In this document: positions 1 to 10,720 of the stretch, in pieces
Layout of the letters: each line of letters opens with the position of its first letter
How positions within the stretch are numbered: the stretch's first letter is position 1
Source of the DNA: Bettongia penicillata ogilbyi
Lineage: Eukaryota > Chordata > Mammalia > Diprotodontia > Potoroidae
Assembly: GCA_023548195.1 (NCBI GenBank)
Contig: JAJHZJ010000532.1
Location: 558,001 to 622,000 of the forward strand
Direction: 5' to 3'
Length of the DNA stretch: 64,000 bases
Notes under the pieces: generated by a model
Seen by the model: the letters and a program-made list of their open reading frames with translations, nothing else
Databases searched by the model: none
What the model was told of the DNA's origin: nothing
Position numbers and translations under genes: made by a program

Positions 1-763
1 CTCTCTCTCTCTGTGCATGTACACACACTCACACTACACAAATATGTGGTTCTACTCCACACTGTTCTTCCAAGAATACCTAAGTGCAAGATGAATTACT
101 CACGCTCTACAAATCCATCTTGGCTTCGATTGGAGGATCCCGAAATATTTTTAAAAGTCCAGAAACTGGGGGAGGGAAGGGGAATTTACACTGCTGGGTT
201 CTGATTCGAAATCTACAGTGGTTTGTCACTGACTGCCATCTATGCAGATCAGCCATTAGCAAAATGAACAGCTGTTGAGGAACTAAATATTACATAAATA
301 ATCTAAAAATCGTGTTCAATTATGTTTTAGGGTTAACAGTTAAATGGCAGCTGCAAGATCTTTTATGGCTTCATGGCTTACTGAGGTTGGAAAGAAACTC
401 CATCAGATTTGATCATCTCAGTTCAAAGCTACGGCGCATATGTTTTAAAAAATATGAATGTTTCCAGTTGAAAACTAGTGCATGACAGAGTAAAATGCAG
501 AGAAAACCAGAGGGAGATTTTTGACAATACACAGATGACAAGTCCAGAAAATATATTAACCGTAAGCATTGGCCAACTTTGTACTCTGTTGGAAATGCAA
601 CTATTCCCTGAAAATGCTTAATACAACAGTGAGGGTCTAATGGAGGTTGGAATCTAAAAATCTATTTTCATGATATCTGCTGTTACAGTAATATAGACAT
701 ACTGTAAATGTATTTTAAAATATATAGCCCGTTTAATTCCCTAGCTATAAATGGCTCAGAAAT

Positions 764-776
764 GGGGGGGGGGGGG
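764..776 (+). repeat. Poly-G run of 13
   Basis: Thirteen consecutive G at 764-776, inside OTP intron 2. Confidence 0.95.
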
Positions 777-779
777 TTA

Positions 780-1310
780 GATATTACTTTTTTTACTTCC
801 CAGAGGCGAAAGCTTTATGAAGATCTCATTGGAATCCAGCGAATGATTAATGTGAAGATTTGGTAGGAAATCTGGAGAGCTGTATTAAAGCTCAGATCTC
901 AGGTTCATTTCGATCAGCCAGCCGTGAACTCTGGGCCGAATTCATTACACTTTAATAGTGCTGGGAGAGGAAGAAAATGCAATTTCTCATTCCATTAGAA
1001 AACTAGAAAATACTCTCAGCTTGTCCCCTATTAAGATGTGGCAGGTGACAGGGGCCATTCTGGGGGACACGGTCAATGGAATTACAGCACATTATTTTGG
1101 TTCGTATAAAATATTGAAAGGCAAGCCTGACTGTGCTGAAGTTATTTCACTGATTTGGTTTTTATGTAAATAAAATATTGAAAGTTAATTAATCCGTGCT
1201 AGAGACTAATGATTATGCTTATTATATTGCATTTGATCGCGTAATTTGCATGATTCTCGCATTGCTGCTTAATAAGCCATTCCAGGTTATAAATAATTCT
1301 GAAATTGGTT
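780..1310. promoter_or_regulatory. Candidate intronic conserved non-coding element
   Basis: This is a complex, non-repetitive, low-CpG block with homeodomain-type TAAT/ATTA cores, a CAGGTGACAG (E-box next to a TGACAG MEIS/TGIF-type site) near 1041-1050, ATTAATTAA-like and AATTTGCAT (octamer-like) motifs near 1180-1250. Short open frames in it do not resemble proteins. The regulatory call is inference from composition and location inside OTP. Confidence 0.3.
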
Positions 1311-3440
1311 TCTAATAATGGCATGCTATAAAAGGAATGGTTTTATTACACCAGCCTGAAAAGGGGAGAGATATCAGACATGGAATTGGTCTCCATATGA
1401 ATAGAAGTCTATTTAATAATTGCCTAGAAGTGTAGTATAAATTAAATGTAGGTTGAAATATAGTATTCAGAACAATTTGCTCTGGAATCAGAAGCATTTT
1501 AAAACATATACAATGGCAATAAATTAAATGTTTAGATCCTTCTTTAATCAGTGTGGTGGCCCACATACTGAAAGAACACTAGCAATCTGTTAACTATAAA
1601 GAAAACTATAAAGTACTCATCATATAAGAACATAAACCAATTACTATTTAATTTGAATTTGGTCAAGGAGCAATGGTACAGTGAATTGTGAAGTAAATAC
1701 ATTTCACATAAATTATTTCTGCATTACATTACATAATGTTAATCATTTTGAAATGTTAATTAAGAAGGTTATGTTGATCTGATTACATTTTAAACTACAG
1801 AACATTATTTTTAAAAAATATTGAAATTGCCACTCTATTAAATTGTTTTTATCAGCAGTTGCAAGCTATTATCTTTGGTTTAAGATTATGCTGAGACAAT
1901 TAAAGTACTTTGTCTCTTTCTTCCTACGTACTTCTTTTGTGTAATTTTGGAAAATAACTGTTTCCATTACATATTTTATATTTTATTTCACTTATAACTT
2001 TCCTAATATAGAAATCGCTGTCATTAACCTTTGGAAGACCCAATAAAGTTTAATAGACCTCGTTTTCTTTTTTCATAAAGTCACTTGTCCAATTATATTT
2101 TATTTGTGATTGTAATCTTTATTTTAATTTAAACTAATTATCAATGTGGCTAGGTTAAGTAAAAGTGCCTAACTTTTAAAAACAAAAATTAACATATAGT
2201 TACAGTTTCTCTTGAGGGAAAATAACCGCCATATTTTCTCATTGTGAAACATCAAGATACTGATTTAGCTGCTTATTATTATCTTCGCATTAATGGAAAT
2301 ATTAACATTGTATTTGTAAATGCTCAAGTTTAGATGTAGGTAGATGTCTGGTGTAAAAATTTTTAATCGCATTAGTAATGTCACTGCAGAATACAGTAAA
2401 GGGCTTTCAATGTGTAATTTCAATGAGAGTAGGTTCAGGCCTGTGTAAATTTAGAAGGAAAACTACTTAGATTTATTGGAGTGTTAAAAAAAAAATTGTC
2501 ATTATGTTCTGTCCTTTATACTTTCTTATTAATTTTGTCCACTTCAGGCCTCTGACGACATTCATTTGCTGTATATAAGAATATCCAATGTGGGCAATTT
2601 TTAAAAATATGGTAATAGGTGTATATATGTGTATACGAACATATACATATACCTACATATACACCTAAGGTATAGCGATGTTATGACTGCCTTCACCTTC
2701 CCTCTTCTGTTGCTGGACATCTTCATCTGAAACAATCGAGATCTTTTAAAATTAAATTTCTCAAAGCAGCTGACCTTGGTTTAACGAACCATTTAGATTG
2801 TTTGAAAAATGCCTGGAAGATTTGATACCTACTACCCTAATTTACCCTGAAGAAGACACCCCGCCTTAGTGCTGCTTTTCAGAACCCTGGAGAGCTCACG
2901 AATGAGATCTCGGGGATTGAGTTTGGACTTAAATTTCACGAAAATCTTGACCGGGTTTGGGGGACTAAAGCTGCTTTCAGGTTAGAAATTTATTAGGCTT
3001 TTCATTTTATTTCAGACATTTCAGGAATCTTATAAACGTAATCTCCTAGGTTATTTATGCTTTCCCGTTGGCCTGGTGTTTAGTAGTGATCTCTACTGAC
3101 GATATTTCCAAAAGTGAATGTTTTCTTTTCTTAACCACACAGACTATCGCCAAGACTCTTCAGGTCTCTGATCATTTACAAAGTGCTGTTGTTCAAAAGA
3201 GAGAAAATGAATGTTGAGGAGAGAAATCTAAGACCTTTAAGGCGGGTCCAGAGGTCCATTTTCCAGTTGCTACCATGATCCCTGTAGACTATCAAAGTTA
3301 AAACTCGATGAATAATCAAAGCTGGGGTCTATGTGTCCTTATGTATTTGTATAGTTCACTAAAAAGAAATATACACTCTATGTAAGCGGGGGTATAATTC
3401 CTTGACAAGGAGTTAATTCTGGGTCAAGTATTTTTCTTTT

Positions 3441-3482
3441 CCTGTGTGTGTGTGTGTGTTTGTGTGTGTGTCTGTGTGAGTG
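3441..3482 (+). repeat. Imperfect (TG)n microsatellite
   Basis: TGTG repeats interrupted by TTTG and TCTG, in OTP intron 2. Confidence 0.95.
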
Positions 3483-3979
3483 CATGTTTGTTTACCATAT
3501 TTATTGTAGCATCAGTCTGGAAATACACAGAGAGAGAAATAAACTTTTGATATTTTCTGTAGGGGACGTGGGGGAGGGAGAGACGGGAGATATATGCCCA
3601 TAACTGAAGTCAGAGTAAGACTTTGCCACTAATCTAGCCTGAAGGAAAATGTTCAGATTTTTCTCTCGCTCTCAGAAAGATCCGCACTCTGTCTTCCGAC
3701 GTTAGTTTCACGCGTGTGTTTTGGACTCACGATAAAGGGTCAAGGGCTGATTGTGAGTGAATTCCTGTTTCTGTGCCTATTGGGAAACTAAGGTAGTGAC
3801 TCTGAGTATGGCACGGAGTAGACGAGGAAGGAATCCGATCTAGAGTCTCGTAGGCTGTTTTGCTAGCAGTCAGGGAGGAAAGAGGAGGAGAAGGAACAAG
3901 AGACCGCCTTTCTCTACCTTCTGCCCACTTTGACTTCCCCTGTAGGAAAAGGCAGTGTATACCCCAAGGCCCCACATAC

Positions 3980-4389
3980 CTGAACTCGGGACTCCGTGAG
4001 GCCGATTCGCAGGGCCAACTCCTCCCTCATGAAGATATCAGGGTAGTGAGTCTTAGCGAAGCTCCTCTCCAGTTCGTTGAGCTGAGCCGGGGTGAAACGA
4101 GTGCGGTGGCGCTTCTGTTTCTGCTGCCCTTGCTGCTGTCCAGCCTGACTGGGGTTCTGCCCGCCCTGTGGCCCCGGCTGTTTGTCCGGGTCCTTGGCGC
4201 TGACCGCCAGTGAGGCCGTGTTAGAGCCCACCGTGGTGATGTCCTCTCCCGGGAGAAGTGTTGCTCCTTCTACCGTGTCCGAATTGGGGGCCAGGTCTCC
4301 TGGATGACCCCCAGGGTCGGAGCCCCCCACGCCCAGCCGACACTTCACCGCCTCCCGGTGTCCCAAAAGCTCGGCGGCATCTTTCATAC
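3980..4389 (-). CDS. OTP: OTP exon 2: residues 13-149, including homeodomain positions 1-46
   Basis: OTP is a nuclear paired-class homeodomain transcription factor that specifies hypothalamic neuroendocrine neurons. The minus-strand frame from 4387 reads [20 protein letters not shown], then an acidic/Pro-rich linker, a Gln-rich stretch ([11 protein letters not shown]), and a homeodomain starting [20 protein letters not shown]. It continues through [20 protein letters not shown] to ESRVQ. Acceptor AG is at 4391-4390 after a pyrimidine tract; donor GTATGT starts at 3979. Exon 1 (37 nt) plus this exon (410 nt) is exactly 149 codons, ending at homeodomain residue 46, the classic intron position before the VWFQNRR helix. 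Recognition from memory of human OTP is near-perfect. The recognition-helix half is in exon 3, outside the window. There is no frameshift or stop. Reading through the donor would add non-homologous residues and is not coding. Confidence 0.96.
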
Positions 4390-5315
4390 CTAAAGAGGTA
4401 AAGGAAATGGCATCACTACCTTCCGAGAGGCCGAGACAGGGACCCCTTCTCCTGCCTCTCTCCCCCCAGTTATCGAAACCCCCTATTTTCTCCGCCCATC
4501 AAGGCCTGACTGCTACCAGCATTAACTCCAGCCGGTCCATCAAAGTTCTCAACGTCTTCGCCTGGAAACCCGAGCTGGATTAATACCTTATGTCCCCTTC
4601 CCCACTCTCTAGATCCATCTCCCGTGATAAACAGCACATACCTCCGTATCTCATGTAATAAAATACACTCCCATCCCTTGCAATAAAACATGTGCCAGGC
4701 CCCTTTGATAAACCGCATCCTCAATGCAACAGTAAAGCAAACATAACTTCATCGCTCTTCCCACCTGCATTTTCAAAGAGCAGGAAACTCTCCCCCACGG
4801 ACAACACACTTCTCACCTTCTGACGAAAATCCCCAAACCTTTCCATCTCGGGAACAAATTGAGACCTCAGACCTAACCTCAACCCCAACTAATCCTATCT
4901 CCCCCCAGATTCGCGAATGGGTTTGGAAATTGGAGCCACATTCAACGAAACCTAAGTAATGATGAAAAGTATAGTAAAAGTCAGGAACCTTCCAACGAGT
5001 ATAACTGAACTGAAGTTGACAAGGCTTCTAGAAGAGTGAATCAAACTTTAAAGCATTCAACTCTTCTCTTCGGTGAAAAGAGAGACAAGAATTTCCTAAC
5101 CAGCAGGATTTCCGAGCCCCTTCCAGAAAGTACAAGAGCCAGCCTGTGAAAGCAAATTTTGTCTTTTCTTTTCCAAAGGCATAGACTAAACAAATCTGCC
5201 TCCAATTCATCGCCTTCTCCTTCCTGCCAGATTTTTGACAAATCTAATCTTATTTTTTTTAAGGTTGGGAGGAGAAGAGAGAGATGGTGGGAGAGCGAGA
5301 GAAAGAGAAGAGAAT

Positions 5316-5385
<70 letters not shown>

Positions 5386-5732
5386 AATTAAAACAAACAG
5401 AAAAGGAGGGAAAAGCACCAAACAAATTATCAGTGGTATAGATTTCCCCTTCCCCAAAAAAAAAAAAAATGAAAAGCAAAAAGAAAGAAAAAGAAGAAAA
5501 AAGAAAAAACATAAAAAACAAAAGTAGCATTCTCCAGCTCCTTTTTTGAATCTACATATTCCATAGATTTTTTTTTTTAAAGACGATGTTAAATCAAATT
5601 AAACTTTAATGCAGCACAATTACTTTTAAAGAAATTAGCCCATTTAGGGCGCATTAAGGTAAAATAAGGAACAAATTGCCAATTTCCTGCCCTGGCTTCT
5701 CCTGGTTGCCGGGGCGAGAGGAATACACTCAC
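4390..5732 (-). other. OTP: OTP intron 1
   Basis: This is bounded by donor GTGAGT at 5732 and acceptor TTTAG at 4394-4390. It contains a 64-bp perfect GA repeat (5318-5381), an A-run near 5455-5469 and otherwise unique sequence; no transposon is recognised. Confidence 0.88.
5318..5381 (+). repeat. (GA)32 microsatellite, purine tract
   Basis: Uninterrupted GA dinucleotides, within OTP intron 1. Open frames of RERERE or SLSLSL across it are artefacts of the repeat. Confidence 0.97.
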
Positions 5733-5769
5733 CTAGCCTGGCGTCCAGGAGGTCGGCGTGAGATAGCAT
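5733..5769 (-). CDS. OTP: OTP exon 1 coding part: start codon and residues 1-12
   Basis: The complement of 5769-5733 reads ATG followed by codons for LSHADLLDARL and the first base of a Gly codon, then donor GTGAGT at 5732-5727. This is the known OTP N-terminus (MLSHADLLDARLG), completed by GT at the start of exon 2, so the splice phase (1) fits. The exon is too short for ordinary ORF finding and was located from the expected peptide. Intron 1 between the two coding parts is 1,343 bp. The ATG at 4387-4385 is internal Met14, not the start. Confidence 0.94.
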
Positions 5770-6160
5770 CGCGCACCGCTCCAGGGCGAAAGCTGTTCCC
5801 CCCCAAATTTTAGCGGCTTTAAGTTATTTAAAATAGATATAAGATATAAGCTATAAGATATAGATATATATAGATCACCTAAATGAAAGAAAATTCGGTT
5901 TGTGGTTAAAAAGGGGGCTTCTTGCATTATAATGTCCTTTAGAGAGACGGGGAGGTGCTTAACAGTTGAATGAACCCGTGAGCAGCTCTGCGAGGGGACC
6001 AATCAGGAGGGCAGCCTGCAAATGTCAGAGCCCGGAGAGTCCCCCACTCCGCCCGCCCGCCCGCCCGCAGCCCGGAGCGCCGGCGGCAGTGGCAGCAACG
6101 CTGACGAGCAACAGCAACTCTGCAGCTGCAGTTGCAACGACCACGGCATCATCTCAGGGC
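5770..6160 (-). promoter_or_regulatory. OTP: OTP 5' UTR and proximal promoter with CpG-rich patch
   Basis: Reading on the minus strand upstream of the OTP ATG, a TATA-like CATTATAATGC lies near 5925-5936 and an inverted CCAAT box (plus strand GGACCAATCAGG) near 5997-6008, about 70 bp further up. This would place a start site near 5895 and give a 5' UTR of about 125 nt. A CpG-rich block with CCCG repeats covers about 6030-6125. The spacing is that of a normal Pol II promoter, but no transcript evidence is available. The 5' UTR has an unusual AT-rich GATATA/TATA stretch (about 5830-5875). Confidence 0.45.
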
Positions 6161-6999
6161 TGCTGGCCTGGGCTTTTTGTCTTTTTTTTCTTTCCATCAT
6201 ATTCTCTAATGCCATCTTCTTTTCCCTCTCACCTTCCCTCCAAGATTCCCCCCCCCATATCCCTGCTCCTTTTTTCTTTTCTTTATCCCCCTCCTCCATT
6301 TTTTTTAGTAGGGGTGGGGGTGGGGAGGAAAGACCAGGGGATGTGTGGATGAGCTATAGGGGGACGGAGATCCTGTCGGGAATGACCCTTCAATGACTTG
6401 AGAAATCCAACCTAATAAAGTGGAGGAGATTCGGGGACCGCGGTGTTTGGGACTGGGGCTGGGGGGACTTCTGGACGCCAGGGGCCTAAATCCAAACGCA
6501 CTTTTTGGATGGGAACTTGGAGAGGGGGGGAGGTCGGAGAGAAGAGACTCGGAGTTCCCCAGAGGCTCGAGCCGCAACTTTTCCTTGCTCGATTCCCTAG
6601 GCTTGTGTCTGAGCTCGGGACTCCGAGGTCGGGAGAGAAAGGTGGGAAGGATGCGCCTACTCTCCCTCAGCTTACAGAGCACTAGGTCCAGCCCAGCCCC
6701 CTCCTCCTCGATAAGCCGAGCTGGCACGCTGCTTTTCAGGCTTTATGCTTCTCGGTGCTCCTAGATTCAGCTCGTAGGGCCTCCAAGGGTCAGCGCTGAG
6801 CTAACACAAGCCTTCCCACTAGCCCTCTCTTCTCCCCTCCTTCTACCTCCCCAATTCTTCCTTGGCCATGACTGAAATTTTAACACCGTTCCTACTCCAG
6901 CTATTCCCCTCCTTCCCTCCCCACCCCCCAGGATTGGAGTAGGGGGTCTTTTTGGTCAAAGTTTTCAAGTTAGGCTTGTTTCCAAACTTCATTTAAGGC

Positions 7000-7560
7000 C
7001 GTAAATAAAGTTAAAGGCTTTTTTATTTTGCTCTTGAATATGTTAAACTACTTGAACAATTTAAAGTGCTTTGCACAAGTGAAGCGAACCATTTCTAATG
7101 TTCTGATTTTTCAAAGCCAGCCAACAACAAAGTTTAGATTAGTAATATATTTCTAACCAGAGTAATTTTCAAGATCATTAGGCATTTATGTAATTAGTGC
7201 CAAATCTATAAGCTTTTATTACGATTATTAGAGTAAAATCAGTATAAATTTGTACTAATTTACTACTGTTTAGACTTGGCTGTCAAGCCAAGAGGGTCTT
7301 ATTGTAAATGATAACTGAGGAAATTAAGTGCAAAATTCTGTACCATTTCTGATCCGCTCCTAAACAATCCGTTTCAATTGTGTTTGTAGCAGAACATAAT
7401 GCCCCTTTAAAGTTATTTGACTTGTATTTTTATTTGCAAAACAAGAAAAATGCCCTCTACCCAGGCCCGATGAAAACGGATATTTACTACTCTCAACTTG
7501 ATTAACATTGATTTTTAATTCTAAAGTGATGCAATTAAGATTATTCATTTAGTGCAAATA
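7000..7560. promoter_or_regulatory. Candidate conserved non-coding block upstream of OTP
   Basis: An unbroken AT-rich unique block with repeated TAATTA/TTAATT-type homeodomain cores, a SOX-like AACAAT/ACAAAG pair (about 7055-7135) and an NFI-like palindrome CTTGGC(6)GCCAAG at 7275-7292. There is no coding potential. Function is inferred. Confidence 0.3.
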
Positions 7561-7690
7561 AAGCTTCCACAAAAGGGTGGTCCTATGAAGTCTGTTTTAA
7601 ATAATACCGAGCAAATGGCTTTTTTTGTTCGCCGTCCAATTGACTTACACAAAACATTGAAGATGCTGCCTTCGACCAGATGCGAGAGGA

Positions 7691-7692
<2 letters not shown>

Positions 7693-7738
<46 letters not shown>
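7693..7738 (+). repeat. (TG)23 microsatellite followed by TATG/CGCG
   Basis: A pure TG run, then TATGTATGTGTGCGCGCGC, an alternating purine-pyrimidine tract of about 65 bp that could adopt Z-DNA. Confidence 0.96.
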
Positions 7739-7739
<1 letters not shown>

Positions 7740-7745
<6 letters not shown>

Positions 7746-8160
7746 GTGCGCGCGCCCCAGCGTACGCGTGTGTATCTCCTCCACTATGTGTTTCGACAGG
7801 GACTGATAGAGGAGACAAAGGAGGCGACGGAGCGAACTCTGGGGCAGTTTTGTTCCCTTATCCGCCCCCCCCTCCCCGGGGTTTTACACTTTGCCCACCC
7901 CACCCCCAGCCTCGGTGGCGCGCGCGCGAGCTCACGCCTTCACTCCTAGCCTAAGAGTGTTCAGGGCCTCAAGAACATTGATTCATTTCCAGCTCACAGA
8001 GATGGCAGGCGGTTCTCCTGAAGCAGCCGGCAGGGCCGCGGCCGCCCTGCTGCCAATGCCCCTTTTTATAAAGCTGGGGAGAGAGAGAGGAAACACACAT
8101 ACACACGCGCGCACACACAGACTCGGAGCTCGAACTCAAGCTGCTCTCTGAGTCACAGTG
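7740..8160. promoter_or_regulatory. CpG-rich cluster about 2 kb upstream of the OTP start
   Basis: CpG-dense segments occur at 7748-7770, 7915-7935 (GGCGCGCGCGCGAG), 8030-8046 (CCGCGGCCGCC) and 8100-8130, within an otherwise AT-rich flank. It could be a CpG island, a distal promoter or an enhancer. I see no splice donor tied to an open frame. Confidence 0.35.
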
Positions 8161-9059
8161 CCTAGCAGCTGTTTATTTGGGTGCCTGCTTTTCTCTTATT
8201 GTTTCAGTTTCAACAACCTCCCCTCTTGGAATGTGTACCAGTGAGTACTTCTAGAGAATGAGAAGCTTGCCGGGTTAGAGAACCGTCTCTTCCGCCCAAA
8301 CAGCTCAGTGTCCCTTCCCGGTCGCCCACTTTTTAAAAGAACCTTGGCCTCGATTTTTACCCCGTCTTGCCCCGCCTTCCCCAATAAATAGGGATAAAAG
8401 GGAGAGAAAAGATCAGGGAGCGGTATCTGCGGAGCCCCAGCCAAGCAGAATCCCGAGAAGTGCCCTGCATTGCCCTGAAGCGGAGGTGCCAAGACGGAGA
8501 GCTGGGCCCAGCCCCACACTAGCCAACCCTTGCGGGGACAGAGGGGTCTAGTTTGTAGAGCGCCTCCCAGTGCCTCTGAGCGCCAGTCTTTTCTGCTTGG
8601 ACGAGTGTGGAGCATGTTGGTCATTTCCAACTCTTTAGCTGGGTGTGGGGAGGGTGAGAAAGCTCCAGGGAGGGTAAAGAGGGAGAAGAGCAAGAATGGC
8701 CTTACTCCCTATTTTTTGTTTGTTTTTACAAAGAATAGGAAGACGTGCTCGGCTGGGAGAATGGTCTAAGGAAAGGGTTTCTGTGACCCTGGAGCAAGTG
8801 GAGAGAGAGGGAGGTAGGAGAGGAACACACCATCTCCACAAGTGTGCGTCCAAATGGGTAGATATTGTATATCGCACGAATTCCATATTCTCGAACAAGT
8901 TTTCCAGCCACGCAGACACACACCCGCTCCTGCACTCGCCCATATATTCTGCTTTGTTGTATCTTTCAGGTCGATAAATAAATGTGTAATAGTTAATGTG
9001 AAGACACATCAGAGTCATAACAATGGGACGAAATCTGAGGATTATCCATCTCTGTTAGT

Positions 9060-9200
9060 AACTGCTGAATAACAATGTTGCGGCGTGATTGATAGCCCGC
9101 TTCATTTTATGACTTTTCAACTGCTCTTGATTTTTATAGCAGTATAAACAAACTAAATCATTTCTTCCAAGACTTCAGAGCACAATCGTCTCAGGGAGGG
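9060..9200. promoter_or_regulatory. Candidate conserved non-coding element
   Basis: A unique block with an ATTGATAG motif, CATTTTATGAC (caudal/HOX-like TTTATG) and TATAAACAAAC (forkhead core TAAACA). The composition resembles deeply conserved enhancers near homeobox genes. Confidence 0.25.
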
Positions 9201-9349
9201 GAAAAAGACAAGAAAGGGGAGAAAAAGAGGAAGGAAAGTCTACTGGTGTGTCTGTGGCGGGCGTGGGGGTGGGCACGCTAAGGGTGGAGGTTGGATGGAG
9301 GAGGGAAAGGAGGAGCAGAGAGAAAAAGAAAAGGAGCTGACAGGAGGCA

Positions 9350-9560
9350 CGTCAGAAGAAAATGACAATAGTCTGTGTGTGAAACGGCGTTCCCGCGCTG
9401 TTTCCCTCTCCTCCGCTCGTTTTGTCAAATGTCTGCATCCACCTGTGCTGTGGCTGAGATGTATTTACAAGAATTTTATTCTCCGTCATCTTTCCACGTT
9501 CTCGGGGCAGCCAGAAAAGAGCCAGTCAGGCCTATTTTCGTAGATAATTGAAGGCATTTC
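9350..9560. promoter_or_regulatory. Candidate conserved non-coding element
   Basis: A unique block with GTCAAATGTCTG (E-box CAAATG), CCACCTGTGC (E-box CACCTG) and ATTTACAAGAATTTTATT. It has no repeat character and no coding support. Confidence 0.25.
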
Positions 9561-10199
9561 CCACATGATCATGGGAGCTGAAGCCCCTAACAAGGAAAGG
9601 CTTTAGCGCAATGGCCCCAAAATCTTCAGAATGACAAGAATGTCTCCAGAAATCACTTCAAAGCAAAATAAAAGGATTTTCTATGACGGATCCAGTGATT
9701 TTTCCTCAATAAATAGGTTTTAGATTGTTACACACACGTAAAAGTGGAACAAAGGGAACTACCAGAAAATATATTGGTTGCCCCTAATAAAATTTATTTA
9801 GACAGTTTACTTCTCATAAAAAATAGAGATTGAATTTTGTACAAGAGCCTGCCAAGGGGCTAGGCGCAGGGAAATCATTTTTTTCTCCCTCTTTTCCCCC
9901 CTTTCTCCTTTTTAACGAAGCTCATGGAGTGGTTAAAGGCGAAACAAACTGCTTCCCCTCCTGCTGGGACTTGGGTGTCTGAACAAAGGTGGAGAACTTT
10001 AGAGTTTGGGGGATTGTGGGCTTTTTGTATGTTATTTTTAGATCGAAGTTTAGATGGATGATGCTATCATAGATTAGTACAGGCAGCCACTGCCTGTACT
10101 TAAATAAGGAAAGCATGCTCAGCAAAGGCTGAGCTCAGCCTTTCCATTTAGCAACTGGACCTAAAACCGTTATGGGGGTGTATGGGGAGAGAGGGGCTG

Positions 10200-10720
10200 A
10201 GCTCCTAATGTCATAAAGATGGATTTATACTAATTACTGCGATAGGTTTGTAATTCTAAATTTCCTTCTAATTGTATTTATGCGTTCATTGCGCATCCTT
10301 TGTCAAGAAAAAAAAATAGGCTTGGAAAAGAAATGGGTTGTGTGCTCAGCGCTCTAATTGCTTTTTACACTTACAGAAGCCTGGGATGTTTATTAAATGT
10401 AACTTTCGGCTGCTTGAGTTGTTTGTAAACTGCTTTCTCCTATTTGCAGACAATGGGCTGAAATATGGTGCATTATTATTCACATTCCTACTATTAAATG
10501 CTGAATTGTAACATTGTTCCCTTTAATGAGGAGCGCCTCCCTCAATAATTAACGATCTCACATTTTCCTATTTTCTTGCCTGATGAAAAGAATCAATTTT
10601 AATTCGTTGTAAATTACAGCCATGCTTTTGGGTGTTATTTGCTTACAGAAAACAAATCAAATGGCGTGCGCGTTACTGTTTACTTTTGCAGATCTACACT
10701 AACCTAAGCCAGACGGCCAG
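10200..10720. promoter_or_regulatory. Candidate conserved enhancer block, TAAT-rich
   Basis: Dense homeodomain cores occur (ACTAATTACTG, TGTAATTC, TCTAATTG, AATAATTAACG, TTTAATTCG), with ATGCGTTCATTGCGCAT (POU-like) and ACATTGTTCCC (SOX-like ATTGTT). The sequence is unique and non-coding, with short evenly mixed motifs. This is the strongest-looking enhancer candidate by eye; conservation cannot be tested here. Confidence 0.35.

Larger units (their letters stand above)
1..3979 (-). other. OTP: OTP intron 2 (partial; exon 3 lies beyond position 1)
   Basis: This starts at the exon 2 donor and runs off the window. I searched both strands for the exon 3 peptide (VWFQNRRAKWKK and the OAR-like C-terminus) and found nothing, so the exon is outside. 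The sequence is AT-rich, has no recognisable transposon, and contains a conserved-looking block (about 780-1310) and a TG repeat (3441-3482). Confidence 0.75.

Noticed and set aside
3860..4213. Open frame on the plus strand opposite OTP exon 2
   Set aside because: It is the antisense shadow of the conserved homeobox exon; the minus-strand product is certain.
5159..5530. Open frames rich in RERERE or SLSLSL
   Set aside because: Produced by the GA microsatellite; no protein.
6003..6764. Several overlapping open frames of 80-140 codons in the OTP promoter region
   Set aside because: CpG-rich DNA lacks stops by chance; frames overlap on both strands and have no recognisable domain.
7545..7954. 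Cys/Val-rich open frames
   Set aside because: They translate the TG microsatellite.
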